A stretch of 29,016 nt of DNA from Collinsella sp. (GCA_019414565.1 DXLU01000008.1:1-29016), one strand, 5' to 3'. Counted from the first letter of the stretch, positions 15,252 to 22,944 are shown. The notes: generated by a model not told the origin, from the letters alone. A program made the numbers and translations.

Positions 15252-16106
15252 CTACTTAAGCCCGGGGAGGCGGGTGTAGGGGAATGAGCGCTCTAGGAAT
15301 TCGGCGCAGCGGGCGTAGTCTTTGGCGAAGTAGCTGCTGTAGAGCGAATCGAGTACGTATTGCACAGCGATGTGGCTTGCGAACTGCGTGATGCGGTGCG
15401 TCATGCTCTCGTGATCGCTCACCGTAAGGTAGGCGGCAAAGCCGGGGTGAATGCGCGCGCAATAAGGCGTGCCGATGACGATGACCGGGACATGCCGGCT
15501 GCTGAGGATCGGCAAGATTTTCTTGAGGTTGGGCGCAAGGCCGCTGTAGGAGATAACGATCGCCGCGCGGTCTGAATCCGAGGCAAGCGCCGCGCGCACC
15601 TGGGCCTCGACACTGTCGTGGCACGTCGCGTTTTTACCGGCCGAGAGCAGGCGGTCGCGGAACATCCCCGCTGGATAGAGGTTGTGCGAGCCCGTGTAGA
15701 TGTCGACCTGTCGGGCGTTCGCGATGAGCTTGGCGGCGTGGTCAAGCTGCGTGGGGTCGAGCAGCTCCTGCGTTTCGGCCAGCGTGGTCTGGTAGAGCCC
15801 CTCCATGCGCTCCATAACCTGCGCAGGCGTGGAAGTGGCATCGAAGGGAAAGTTGATGTCAACGTCGCGCCGGTTGCCTGCCTCGGTTGCCAAGCGAATA
15901 AGCTCGACCTTGAGGTCCTTGAAGCCCTCGAGGCCGAGCTTTTTGCAAAACCGGTGCACGCTCGCGACCGAAACGTTGGTGCGCGCGGCAAATTCCTTAA
16001 TCGAAAGCTCGCGGATGTCCTCGCCGATGGCAAGGGCTGCAATGCCGAGCTGTTGCTCGGTGGGGGTGAGGCCCTGCGCCTCGGTGATCCTGCGTTTGAT
16101 ATCCAT
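15252..16106 (-). CDS. MurR/RpiR-family transcriptional regulator
   Basis: A 284-aa sugar-phosphate-responsive regulator. The N-terminal ~75 residues form the HTH_6 DNA-binding domain (LSIKEFAARTNVSVASVHRFCKKLGLEGFKDLKVEL). Residues about 115-255 form a SIS domain (VDIYTGSHNLYPAGMFRDRL, AAIVISYSGLAPNLKKIL), which binds a phosphosugar. The ATG at 16106 is preferred because a GGGAG site lies just upstream; a start 30 bp further out would run into a repeat. It is divergent from the PTS EIIA gene at 16433, with about 325 bp between them holding two repeats and the EIIA promoter. It may control sugar uptake genes, but the effector is unknown. Confidence 0.9.
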   Translation of the reverse strand: MDIKRRITEAQGLTPTEQQLGIAALAIGEDIRELSIKEFAARTNVSVASVHRFCKKLGLEGFKDLKVELIRLATEAGNRRDVDINFPFDATSTPAQVMERMEGLYQTTLAETQELLDPTQLDHAAKLIANARQVDIYTGSHNLYPAGMFRDRLLSAGKNATCHDSVEAQVRAALASDSDRAAIVISYSGLAPNLKKILPILSSRHVPVIVIGTPYCARIHPGFAAYLTVSDHESMTHRITQFASHIAVQYVLDSLYSSYFAKDYARCAEFLERSFPYTRLPGLK

Positions 16107-16123
16107 GCGAACTCCCACACTCG

Positions 16124-16159
16124 CCAAACCTGCCAAAAAGGGACAGGTTTATTTTGGCA
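16124..16159. repeat. GGGACAGGTTTATTTTGGC-type repeat
   Basis: AAACCTG (16126-16132) pairs with CAGGTTT (16144-16150) around GCCAAAAAGGGA. The same words make up the longer palindrome at 25438-25504. It lies in the 5' region of the rpiR-like gene. Confidence 0.55.
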
Positions 16160-16169
16160 CGTTTCGGCC

Positions 16170-16229
16170 GGTATCAGGAAGTGTCAGGGATGGGGCGGCG
16201 GCAGTCCGCGGGCGCGAAAAGAAGTGTCG
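16170..16229. repeat. Dispersed intergenic repeat, copy 2 (between the rpiR-like gene and crr)
   Basis: It shares with 80-140 the words GGTATCA, AAGTGTCAG, GGGCGGC and GCGCGAAAAGAAGTGTCG in the same order and nearly the same spacing. It directly follows the GGGACAGG repeat. Confidence 0.5.
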
Positions 16230-16354
16230 GGTTTGGCGTGCCCGCTTCTGCCCGTCCCGCGCGTGGGCGATACTCGGCTTATCGACCCGCGATGCAAAGG
16301 AGATGCTCATCCCACGAGCACTACCGGGAAGGGCTTGCGATTCGAGCCCTCGCC

Positions 16355-16383
16355 TTAGTATTTTGGCCATTTAGCACTATAAT
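16355..16383 (+). promoter_or_regulatory. Probable sigma-70-type promoter of crr
   Basis: A perfect TATAAT at 16378-16383 is preceded by TTAGTA at 16355-16360, giving 17-bp spacing. It lies about 50 bp before the EIIA start codon. Confidence 0.6.
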
Positions 16384-16432
16384 CACCGTAGGCATGCGCA
16401 TAACGTTGCGCTTAATCAAGAGGAGAAAACGT

Positions 16433-16966
16433 ATGGGTCTGTTTGACATGTTCAAGAAGAAGGCTGAGCCTGCCGCTGCTGCTCCCGCCTCCATCTCTGC
16501 TTCTGCCGGCGCCGACGTGCTGTGCTCGCCCGTCAAGGGCAAGGTCATCAAGATGGCCGACGTGCCCGATCCCGTCTTTGGTGGCGAGGTTCTGGGCAAG
16601 GGCTGCGCCGTGTGGCCCGAGGACGACCTAGTCTACGCTCCCTGCGACGGCAAGGTGACCGTCACCATGGGTCACGCCGTGGGTCTGCAGTCCGATAGCG
16701 GCATCGAGGTTCTGGTGCACGTTGGCGTCGATACCGTCAACATGAACGGTGATGGCTTCGAGGGCTTCGTCAAGGCCGACGACGTTGTGAAGGCCGGCCA
16801 GCCCATACTCAAGATCGACCGCGCCAAGATCGCCGCTGCCGGTTACAAGGACTGCGTCGTGGTGGCCGTGTCCAACACCGCCGAGTTTGCCGATGTCGAA
16901 CTCGCCGTTGAGGCCGACTCCGCTGTCGCCGCCGGTGACGCCATCGTTAAGGTCGTCCGCAAGTAG
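16433..16966 (+). CDS. crr: PTS glucose-type IIA component
   Basis: A 177-aa cytoplasmic phosphocarrier of the PTS_EIIA_1 family. It would accept phosphate from HPr and pass it to an EIIB. A short Lys- and Ala-rich N-terminus precedes the domain (about 28-177). GHAVGLQSDSG carries H81, and IEVLVHVGVDTV carries H96, the equivalents of the two active-site histidines of E. coli EIIA-Glc, where the second is phosphorylated. The ATG at 16433 has an AAGAGGAG site. A terminator follows, so the gene looks monocistronic. The regulator divergent from it may control it. The gene could supply EIIA to permeases elsewhere, including one feeding the GH1 enzyme at 222. Confidence 0.92.
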   Translation: MGLFDMFKKKAEPAAAAPASISASAGADVLCSPVKGKVIKMADVPDPVFGGEVLGKGCAVWPEDDLVYAPCDGKVTVTMGHAVGLQSDSGIEVLVHVGVDTVNMNGDGFEGFVKADDVVKAGQPILKIDRAKIAAAGYKDCVVVAVSNTAEFADVELAVEADSAVAAGDAIVKVVRK

Positions 16967-16990
16967 TCTGCGGCAACATAAGGGTGTTTT

Positions 16991-17024
16991 GGGGTGGTCG
17001 GGTTATCCGGCCGCCCTTTTTTAT
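16991..17024 (+). terminator. Intrinsic terminator of crr
   Basis: A 10-bp stem with two G-T pairs (16992-17001 with 17007-17016) is followed by six T residues, ATT after that. Nothing else is seen in 17025-17201. Confidence 0.85.
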
Positions 17025-17201
17025 TGCAATGCGGCGGAACGTTTTATTGCGCGTTGGGCGGACCGGTAAACCGTTCGGACGTTAAATCGAGCCGACTGCG
17101 CCTTTGCTTTGCCGGGGGTGTTCGTTATCGGCTAGTATGGCCTTATTGTTACGACGCGCACCGCGTCGGGAAGCGCGGTGCCGCTTGTTGGGAGGAATGT
17201 C

Positions 17202-17759
17202 ATGAAGAAGAAGCTGCTGCTTGCGCCCCTGATGGCTGTTCTGGTCGCGTGCGTGGTTGTGCTTTCCGGCTGCGGAGGTCCTTCGGTTGAGGAGCTCATC
17301 ACCGAGGATCTTACGACGCAGTTTGACGAGGTCAAGAACGGTGGCGACGACTTCCTCTCTGGTCTGGAGGAGGCTTCGGGCGACGAGTTCGAGCAGTTGG
17401 GTATCGATCCCAAGGAGTACGCCAAGACCTATCTCGAGGGCTTTGACTACAAGATCGGCGACGTGACGGTCGACGAGGACAAGGGTGTCGCGACCGCCGA
17501 GGTCTCTATCACATGCAAGTCTATGAACAAGATCGTCGAGGACTTCTCCACCCAGTATCAGGAGAAGGTCGCTGCGCTTGACACGGTTCCTTCCGATGAC
17601 GAGCTGTACAAGATGGCCGGTCAGGTTATGGTCGATGTGACCAAGGCCGCTAAGACCAAGGACACCAAGGTTACCTTCAAGTACACCGCCAATGACGATG
17701 GCGAGTGGTATGCTGACGATTCCGCAACCACCGAGATGATGAATGCAATGATGAACTAG
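17202..17759 (+). CDS. Small lipoprotein, DUF4854-like
   Basis: A 185-aa exported protein with a lipoprotein signal (MKKKLLLAPLMAVLVACVVV, lipobox LSGC, C24). The mature part is acidic and predicted mixed alpha/beta, with conserved-looking stretches SVEELITEDLTTQFDEVKNG and YKIGDVTVDEDKGVATAEVSITCKS. This resembles the lipoproteins of unknown function common in Coriobacteriia and Lachnospiraceae. The ATG at 17202 is chosen because GGGAGG lies just upstream; eight extra codons are possible from 17178. It is a single gene, followed by composite element copy 2. Function is unknown. Confidence 0.8.
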   Translation: MKKKLLLAPLMAVLVACVVVLSGCGGPSVEELITEDLTTQFDEVKNGGDDFLSGLEEASGDEFEQLGIDPKEYAKTYLEGFDYKIGDVTVDEDKGVATAEVSITCKSMNKIVEDFSTQYQEKVAALDTVPSDDELYKMAGQVMVDVTKAAKTKDTKVTFKYTANDDGEWYADDSATTEMMNAMMN

Positions 17760-17778
17760 GGGAGTTACGCGGTAGTTC

Positions 17779-17918
17779 GTTGCGGCGTTTTACCAAACGC
17801 CGCAACTGCTCGACGCTGCAAACGCCCCTAAGCGGCAATCTGACGTTCAATTTCAAGGGCGCGACCAGAAGGTCAGCGCCCTTTCATTTCACGTCACCTT
17901 GCTCGCTTAGGGGCGTTT
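17779..17918. repeat. Composite palindromic element, copy 2 (before the IS element)
   Basis: Same order as copy 1: stem A (17779-17790 with 17795-17806, perfect 12 bp, tip TTTTACCAAA), linker CGACGCTGC (17811-17819), stem B 5' arm (17820-17834), 66-nt core (17836-17901, hairpin C at 17855-17883), and stem B 3' arm (17904-17918). Stem B is a perfect 15 bp here (AAACGCCCCTAAGCG with its complement) but its sequence is unrelated to stem B of copy 1. It lies between the lipoprotein stop and the left IS end. Confidence 0.8.
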
Positions 17919-17925
17919 TCGCTCA

Positions 17926-17939
17926 TATGACCCAATCCG
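17926..17939 (+). repeat. IS inverted repeat, end 3' of the transposase
   Basis: TATGACCCAATCCG, perfect inverted match of 19434-19447. A TTGACA (minus strand, 17946-17941) points outward just inside it. Confidence 0.8.
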
Positions 17940-18195
17940 CTGTCAAGAGCCACAATGGCCCCGCCGACCGCTTGCAATCGGTCGGCGGGGCCTGCCGTTA
18001 ACCCGTCCCGGTCCGCCCCCGGCATGTCATCGACGCCTTCGGCTCAGTCTCATATCCGCGGATACCGTTCTGTCGGCCCGCACTCCATTCCTTCGGCGGG
18101 GTTCCCCAAGTCTGTCGAGGCGCATGCGGAGGGCTCCGCGCGCACAGCGAAATAGGGGGTATCCCCGAAGGCCGCCCGGCTCGCCGGGGCGGGGG
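17940..18195 (-). ncRNA. Candidate bridge/seek RNA region of the IS element
   Basis: This is the 256-nt non-coding stretch between the transposase stop and the end repeat. It contains a perfect 14-bp hairpin (17957-17970 with 17979-17992, 8-nt loop) and smaller palindromes such as ATCCGCGGAT near 18054. IS1111-type elements are known to encode a guide RNA downstream of the transposase gene, so placement here is by analogy. I did not identify the guide loops or the RNA ends. Confidence 0.45.
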
Positions 18196-19323
18196 CTATG
18201 TCCATTCCGCGCCCTCCCGGCACATCATGCCGAGGGCCCACAGCCACCTCACGAGCTCGGCCGCGGTGGCCGCGTTAGCCTTCGCCTGGGGCATGCCGCG
18301 GGCGAGCATCTCCTCGCGCCGCCGCAGGAGCCGCTCGGACCCCTTCCTCCCGTGCATCCTTATCTCGAGGGGCACGCCCGTGTCCCTCGGCATGAGCTTC
18401 GGCTGGTGCCGCGCCGCGGCGTAGCACCATGAACCCTCAACGGCCAGCTTCCTCACGAGCGCGTTGCCCGCACCGCTGATGCCTCCGAGCCGCACGGAGT
18501 CGCCGCTCGACCTCTGACTCGGCGCGAGGCCGAAATAGGCCGTGACCTGCCTTCCGGAACGGAACCTCGTGAAGTCGCCGACCTCGGCCGAGAAGGCTGC
18601 GGCCAGCGCGAAGGCGCAGCCCTTGATCGACTGGAGGGCGGCCGCCTCCGCGGCGATCGGGCTGGCATCCACGGCCGCCCTGTACTCGGAGAGCAGATCC
18701 GCCCGGGCCTCCGCCGCGGCCTCGACCTCGCTCCTCAGGGCGGCGAGCGTCCGAACCCCGCCGTCGTCCTCCGGCCTGACCTTGTCGAGCCACCTCAGGA
18801 AGTCGTAGGTCCAGTACTTCCTCGGGTTGCCGGCGGGCGTGGTGCCGCCGTAGGCGAACCCTCGCTTTGCGAGGAAGGCGAGCAGCCGCTGCTTGGCGGT
18901 CGCCAGGCGCGCGGTCGCCCCGTCGTAGGCGCCGGCGAGGTCCCTGATGCCCTCGACCTCGGGGGAGGGGACCCATACGGGGGAGATGTCGTGGGCGAGT
19001 ATCGCCTTGGCCATCCTGGCGGCGTCGTTCCTGTCGTTCTTGGAGGCCGAGTCGGCGGCCGACCTGGGGATCTTCGAGACCGCGGCGACGACACACTCGA
19101 CGCCGAGCCCGGCGAGCTCCCTCTGCGGGGCGAAGCCGGGGTAGCCGCTCTCGTAGGTCGCGAGCGACGGCCCGGGGAACCCACCCATCCACCCGGCGAT
19201 CTCGCCCCAGGGGTTGCCGGGGAACCTCCTCGTCACGGCCTCGCCGGTGTCCGCGTCGAGGGCGCAGACGGTGGTCGACCTCAGGTGGACGTCCATCCCG
19301 AACGCGGTAGAATACTTTGGCAT
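18196..19323 (-). CDS. IS110-family transposase (DEDD)
   Basis: A complete 375-aa RNA-guided recombinase of the IS110 family. The N-terminal RuvC-like DEDD domain shows D11 (GMDVH), E58 (TYESGY), D97 and D100 (KNDRNDAARM). A coiled-coil-like middle covers about 130-235. The C-terminal Transposase_20 domain includes a serine in GGISGAGNALVRKL (S283), the expected second catalytic residue. The ATG at 19323 follows a GGGAGG site. The frame is uninterrupted, so the element may be active. Its base composition looks more GC-rich than its neighbours. The 5' non-coding part (19324-19433) is short, about 110 nt. Confidence 0.92.
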   Translation of the reverse strand: MPKYSTAFGMDVHLRSTTVCALDADTGEAVTRRFPGNPWGEIAGWMGGFPGPSLATYESGYPGFAPQRELAGLGVECVVAAVSKIPRSAADSASKNDRNDAARMAKAILAHDISPVWVPSPEVEGIRDLAGAYDGATARLATAKQRLLAFLAKRGFAYGGTTPAGNPRKYWTYDFLRWLDKVRPEDDGGVRTLAALRSEVEAAAEARADLLSEYRAAVDASPIAAEAAALQSIKGCAFALAAAFSAEVGDFTRFRSGRQVTAYFGLAPSQRSSGDSVRLGGISGAGNALVRKLAVEGSWCYAAARHQPKLMPRDTGVPLEIRMHGRKGSERLLRRREEMLARGMPQAKANAATAAELVRWLWALGMMCREGAEWT

Positions 19324-19433
19324 GGGAGCCTCCCAACCTCGTTGCGGCGCGGCTGCGCCTATGGCACTTCAACATCATTGTCGCAGCCCCGACCCGCGGT
19401 CACGAGCGGGGGCTCCTATCTTTTTAGTGCCCT

Positions 19434-19447
19434 CGGATTGGGTCATA
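19434..19447 (-). repeat. IS inverted repeat, end 5' of the transposase
   Basis: CGGATTGGGTCATA, perfect inverted match of 17926-17939. Confidence 0.8.
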
Positions 19448-19483
19448 GTGTCTGTCCGTCCTCTACCTGCGACGTTGCCATTG

Positions 19484-19518
19484 TTTGACCAGTCGTTTAA
19501 GAACGTCCCCAACGACTA
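19484..19518. repeat. GGGGACGTTCTT palindrome, right-hand half
   Basis: TTTGACCAGTCGTTTAAGAACGTCCCCAACGACTA matches the centre and right arm of 15120-15173 with a few changes. The stretch 19448-19565 between the IS and gph holds nothing else recognisable. Confidence 0.6.
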
Positions 19519-19565
19519 CTTTCCGCGCAACGGCATTGCGGCGGCTGGGTTGGGCAGCGCTGGCG

Positions 19566-20234
19566 TTACTCGCCCAGGATCAGCGCCGCGAGCTCTTCCT
19601 GCGTGTCAACCACGTAGTCGGCACCGGCTGCTTCGAGCTCTGCGCGGCCTCGGAAGCCCCAGCTGACGCCCGCACTCTTAAGGCCGGCGTTGTGGCCGGT
19701 CAGGATATCGACATTGGAATCGCCCACATAGAGTGTGGTTGCCGGGTCGGCGCCTAGCTCTTTCATCACATGCAGCGTAACAGGCGCCTCGGGCTTGGGA
19801 GGAAACGCATCGACGCGGCCCTGCACCAGTGCAAAGCGCTCGGAACCAAAGTATTTTTCGATAAGCGGAGCGGCCGAGACATGGTCCTTGTTGGTGAGTA
19901 CGGCAAGCTGCACGCCCGCGGCGCGCAGGCGGTCGAGCATCTCGATCGTGCCGGCGTACGGTGCAGTGTGGTCTTCCTTGTGCTCGCCGTAATAAGCCCT
20001 AAACTCGGCAAGCGTCTGCTCAAACATACGGCCGTCGCCCGCATACTCGGCGGGCATAAAGCGCTCGACCAGCTTGAGCATGCCGTTTCCCACCTTGTAG
20101 CGGTACTCGTCTACGGCAAACGTGGGCCAGCCGTGCATCTCGCAGGTATGGTTGCCGGCGGCCGCCAGGTCCTCGAGCGTGTTGAGGATGGTGCCGTCTA
20201 AATCAAAAATCACATGGGAAAAAGCTGCTGCCAT
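19566..20234 (-). CDS. gph: HAD-family phosphatase, phosphoglycolate phosphatase-like
   Basis: A 222-aa haloacid-dehalogenase-type hydrolase. Motif I is IFDLDGTIL (nucleophile D11, acid/base D13), motif II is AVLTNKD, motif III is the lysine in PKPEAPVTL, and motif IV is YVGDSNVDILTGHNAG. The helical cap lies between about 20 and 85, the subclass I (Gph/PGP) layout. The start is ATG 20234 with a GGAG site; the frame extends 31 codons further but without homologous sequence. It is 123 bp downstream of hypE on the same strand and may be read from the hyp transcript, though a link to hydrogenase maturation is not expected. Exact substrate is uncertain within the family. Confidence 0.85.
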   Translation of the reverse strand: MAAAFSHVIFDLDGTILNTLEDLAAAGNHTCEMHGWPTFAVDEYRYKVGNGMLKLVERFMPAEYAGDGRMFEQTLAEFRAYYGEHKEDHTAPYAGTIEMLDRLRAAGVQLAVLTNKDHVSAAPLIEKYFGSERFALVQGRVDAFPPKPEAPVTLHVMKELGADPATTLYVGDSNVDILTGHNAGLKSAGVSWGFRGRAELEAAGADYVVDTQEELAALILGE

Positions 20235-20357
20235 GAAAGCTCCCGTCATTGGGTTTAAAACGCACCTCATAATACTGGGCTTACGTGTCTGGCGTGGCTG
20301 GAATCTGAACATCTCCAGGGATATCAAGCCGCATCGCGCCGACCGTGCGGTTCCGCC

Positions 20358-21392
20358 CTAGCAAATTCTCGGAAGCTGTTCTCCTACGAGCATGTCGAGG
20401 ATGCGGGTCGATCCCCAGCCGGTGCGTACGCGCACGGCGGGACGGGTGTCCTCGGCAAGCGGCAGCACGCGACCGATAATCGCGGCGTTTTCGCCGTAGC
20501 GCGCGGCGCGCATGGCTGCCAGCGCGGCATCGGCCTGCTCGGCCGGCACCACGGCAACCATCTTGCCCTCGTTTGCCACCTGCAGCACATCGTAGCCGAG
20601 CATCTCGCAGGCGGCCTGCACGTCGGGGCGCACGGGCACAGCATCCTCGTCGATCTCCATGGCAACGCCGCTGGCCTGGGCAAACTCGTTGAGCGTGGAT
20701 GCCAGGCCGCCGCGCGTGGGGTCGCGGAAGCAGTGGGTGTCGGGGGCGGCGGCGAGCACGTCGGCAACCAGATGATTGAGCGGTGCGGCGTCGCTTTCGA
20801 TGTTGCTCGAAAACGCCAAGCCCTCGCGCTGGCTCATGATGGCGATGCCGTGGTCGCCTAGCGTACCCGACACCAGGATGACATCGCCGGGCCGACAGTT
20901 TGCACCGCTGAGCGCTACGCCCGCGGGCACTTCGCCCACGCCGGCGGTATTGATGTAGACGCCGTCGGCACCTCCACGCTCGACCACCTTGGTGTCGCCG
21001 GTGATTATGGACACGCCCGCCTCGCGCGCTGTTTCGGCCATGGTTTGCACAATCTGGCGCAGCTTGTCCATGGGATAGCCCTCTTCGAGGATAAAGCCGC
21101 ATGAGAGGTAGCGCACGTTGGCGCCCGAGGTCGCGACGTCGTTGACGGTTCCACATACGGCGAGGCGGCCGATATTGCCGCCGGGGAAGAACTGCGGCGT
21201 TACCACAAAGCTGTCGGTCGACATGGCGATTCGCCCGCTTGCGGGCAGCGCGGCGACGCCGGCATCGTTGCCCGCGAGCAGCTCGGGCGACCCAAAGGCA
21301 TCCAGAAAGACCTCATCGATAATGCGCTTCATCATCTGGCCGCCGGAGCCGTGGCCCAGCAGGACAGTGCTATCGGTGGCATTACGGGACAT
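20358..21392 (-). CDS. hypE: Hydrogenase maturation protein HypE
   Basis: A 344-aa ATP-dependent dehydratase that converts the carbamoyl group on its C-terminal cysteine to a thiocyanate, the source of the CN ligands of the NiFe centre. LGHGSGGQMMKRIIDE at the N-terminus and the PurM-like regions (DSFVV, GGNIGRLAV, GTVNDVATSGA, DPTRGGLASTLNE) are standard HypE motifs. The last four residues PRIC provide the essential C344. The ATG at 21392 has a GGAG site 9 nt upstream. The gene follows hypD by 48 bp in the run hypF-hypC-hypD-hypE. Confidence 0.96.
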   Translation of the reverse strand: MSRNATDSTVLLGHGSGGQMMKRIIDEVFLDAFGSPELLAGNDAGVAALPASGRIAMSTDSFVVTPQFFPGGNIGRLAVCGTVNDVATSGANVRYLSCGFILEEGYPMDKLRQIVQTMAETAREAGVSIITGDTKVVERGGADGVYINTAGVGEVPAGVALSGANCRPGDVILVSGTLGDHGIAIMSQREGLAFSSNIESDAAPLNHLVADVLAAAPDTHCFRDPTRGGLASTLNEFAQASGVAMEIDEDAVPVRPDVQAACEMLGYDVLQVANEGKMVAVVPAEQADAALAAMRAARYGENAAIIGRVLPLAEDTRPAVRVRTGWGSTRILDMLVGEQLPRIC

Positions 21393-21440
21393 ATCGAAAA
21401 CTCCAATCGTGGGTGGTGCCGGTACGCGGGAGCGTCCGGG

Positions 21441-22553
21441 CTAGTCGCGGTATCTAAAGTACGCCGCGCAGCTGCCTTCGGAGCTCACCATGCAGGGGCC
21501 GACGGGGTGTTCGGGCGTGCAAGCGCGGCCAAACAGAGGACAGTCGCTCGGCGTGATGGCTCCGCGCAGCACGTCGCCGCAGCGGCAGCCGCGTGGCTCG
21601 ACCGTCGGTTCAATGGGTACGTCAAAGCGGGCGCCGGCATCAAAGCGCACGAATTCGGGTCGGATGGAAAGACCCGAAGCCGCAATCGGTCCCAGTCCGC
21701 GCCACGTGGTGTCGCATGGCTCAAACACCTGCTCGACCAGCTGGCGCGCCACGGGGTTGCCGTTCGCATTGACACCGCGGCGGTAGGCGTTGTCGATCGC
21801 CGGCCTGCTCTCGACAACCATCTGGACCAGCATGCAGATGCCCTGCAAGATGTCGACCGGCTCAAATCCCGTGACCACGCCTGGGGTCTTAAACTCGTCG
21901 ACCAAAAAGCCAAAGGGCGTTAAGCCCGTGATGGTGGCGACGTGCCCCGGAAGGATAAAGCCGTCGATAGTGGTCTCGGGATCGTTGGCGATGGCGCGTA
22001 GCGCCGGCGGTGTGGTCTTATGGGCACAGTAGACCGAGAAGTTCTGCAGCCCGCGCGCGCCTGCCTCCAAAATGGCGGCGGCGATGGTGGGCGTCGTGGT
22101 CTCAAAGCCGACGCCCATAAAGATGACCGGGCGATCGGGGTTGTGTTCGGCGATATCGAGTGCATCGAGCGGGGAGTACACAATGCGAATATCGCGCCCC
22201 GCCGCCTTTTGCGCGGCGAGCGAGGTAGACGACCCGGGCACGCGCATCATGTCGCCAAAGGTGGTGATGATGGCGCCGTCCATCTTGGCGAGCGCGATTG
22301 CATGGTCGATATCGCGGTTGGCGGTAACACAGACGGGGCAACCCGGACCGCTCAGCAGTTTGAGCCCGGCAGGCATAATGGAGCGAAAGCCATAGCGCCC
22401 GATGCTCACGGTATGCGTGCCGCAGACTTCCATAAGGTTGATGCTGCGGCTGCCGACAAGCTCATGAATACGATCGATGAGCTCGCGAGCCAGCCCGGGG
22501 TCGCGAAATGCCGAGAAGTCGATACCGGAGCGCGCCGGCTGTCCGGCCGCCAC
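21441..22553 (-). CDS. hypD: Hydrogenase maturation protein HypD
   Basis: A 370-aa iron-sulfur scaffold protein on which, with HypC, the Fe(CN)2CO unit is assembled. It has MEVCGTHT (C44) and GPGCPVCVT (C72 and C75), the conserved thiols for iron binding and redox steps. The C-terminal cysteine set (GCRCG, CPLFGRAC, GPC, GSC) fits the 4Fe-4S site. The start is a GTG at 22553, overlapping the hypC stop by one base (TAGTG), so the two are translationally coupled. Length is normal. Confidence 0.96.
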   Translation of the reverse strand: MAAGQPARSGIDFSAFRDPGLARELIDRIHELVGSRSINLMEVCGTHTVSIGRYGFRSIMPAGLKLLSGPGCPVCVTANRDIDHAIALAKMDGAIITTFGDMMRVPGSSTSLAAQKAAGRDIRIVYSPLDALDIAEHNPDRPVIFMGVGFETTTPTIAAAILEAGARGLQNFSVYCAHKTTPPALRAIANDPETTIDGFILPGHVATITGLTPFGFLVDEFKTPGVVTGFEPVDILQGICMLVQMVVESRPAIDNAYRRGVNANGNPVARQLVEQVFEPCDTTWRGLGPIAASGLSIRPEFVRFDAGARFDVPIEPTVEPRGCRCGDVLRGAITPSDCPLFGRACTPEHPVGPCMVSSEGSCAAYFRYRD

Positions 22554-22813
22554 TAGTATGCCTCGGCCGGATTGCTGGCCAGTTGGTCTTCTTCGACCAG
22601 TTCGGTCATGGCATTAACGAGCTCGAGCGTTTCTTGCGCTTCCTGCTCGTCGACGATCTGAATGCCAAAGCCGGCGTGCACGAGAATATAGTCGCCTACC
22701 TGTGCCGTCGGCACGAGGCGCAGCGAAACGGGGCGCTCGATGCCCATCATGTCGACGGTCGCCTTAAGGTCGTCGTCGCGTTTGACCACTTTACCGGGAA
22801 CGGCAAGGCACAT
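22553..22813 (-). CDS. hypC: Hydrogenase maturation chaperone HypC
   Basis: An 86-aa HypC/HupF-family chaperone that carries the iron unit from HypD to the hydrogenase large subunit. The N-terminus MCLAVPGKV contains the essential C2 (after methionine removal the thiol is N-terminal). VGDYILVHAGFGIQIVDEQEA is the second family motif, with H46. The C-terminal helix is acidic. The ATG at 22813 has an AGGGGAA site. It overlaps hypD. The 131-bp gap to hypF upstream contains no gene that I can see. Confidence 0.95.
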   Translation of the reverse strand: MCLAVPGKVVKRDDDLKATVDMMGIERPVSLRLVPTAQVGDYILVHAGFGIQIVDEQEAQETLELVNAMTELVEEDQLASNPAEAY

Positions 22814-22944
22814 AATGTTCCCCTTTTATACGTTTTGCGCTGGATAGGCGCCTAATTACCCATCAGTTGATGGTAGCGCTCGCAGGAGTCACGAGCAAAC
22901 GCGTTACACCTGTGAGACGGCGGCGCGCAGGCTGGCAAAACAGC

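Larger units (their letters stand above)
17926..19447 (-). mobile_element. IS110-family insertion sequence (IS1111-type)
   Basis: The element is bounded by 14-bp perfect inverted repeats (TATGACCCAATCCG at 17926-17939, its complement at 19434-19447). It contains one DEDD transposase gene on the minus strand. Terminal or subterminal inverted repeats and a longer non-coding part 3' of the transposase are features of the IS1111 branch of IS110. True ends may lie a few bases outside the repeats, as is usual for this branch, and no target duplication is expected. It separates a lipoprotein gene from the gph/hyp cluster and breaks no evident gene. Confidence 0.8.

Noticed and set aside
16330..16352. 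tRNA-like T-arm (GATTCGAGCCC)
   Set aside because: The stem-loop does not fit a 5-bp stem with a 7-nt loop, and no acceptor or anticodon arm surrounds it.
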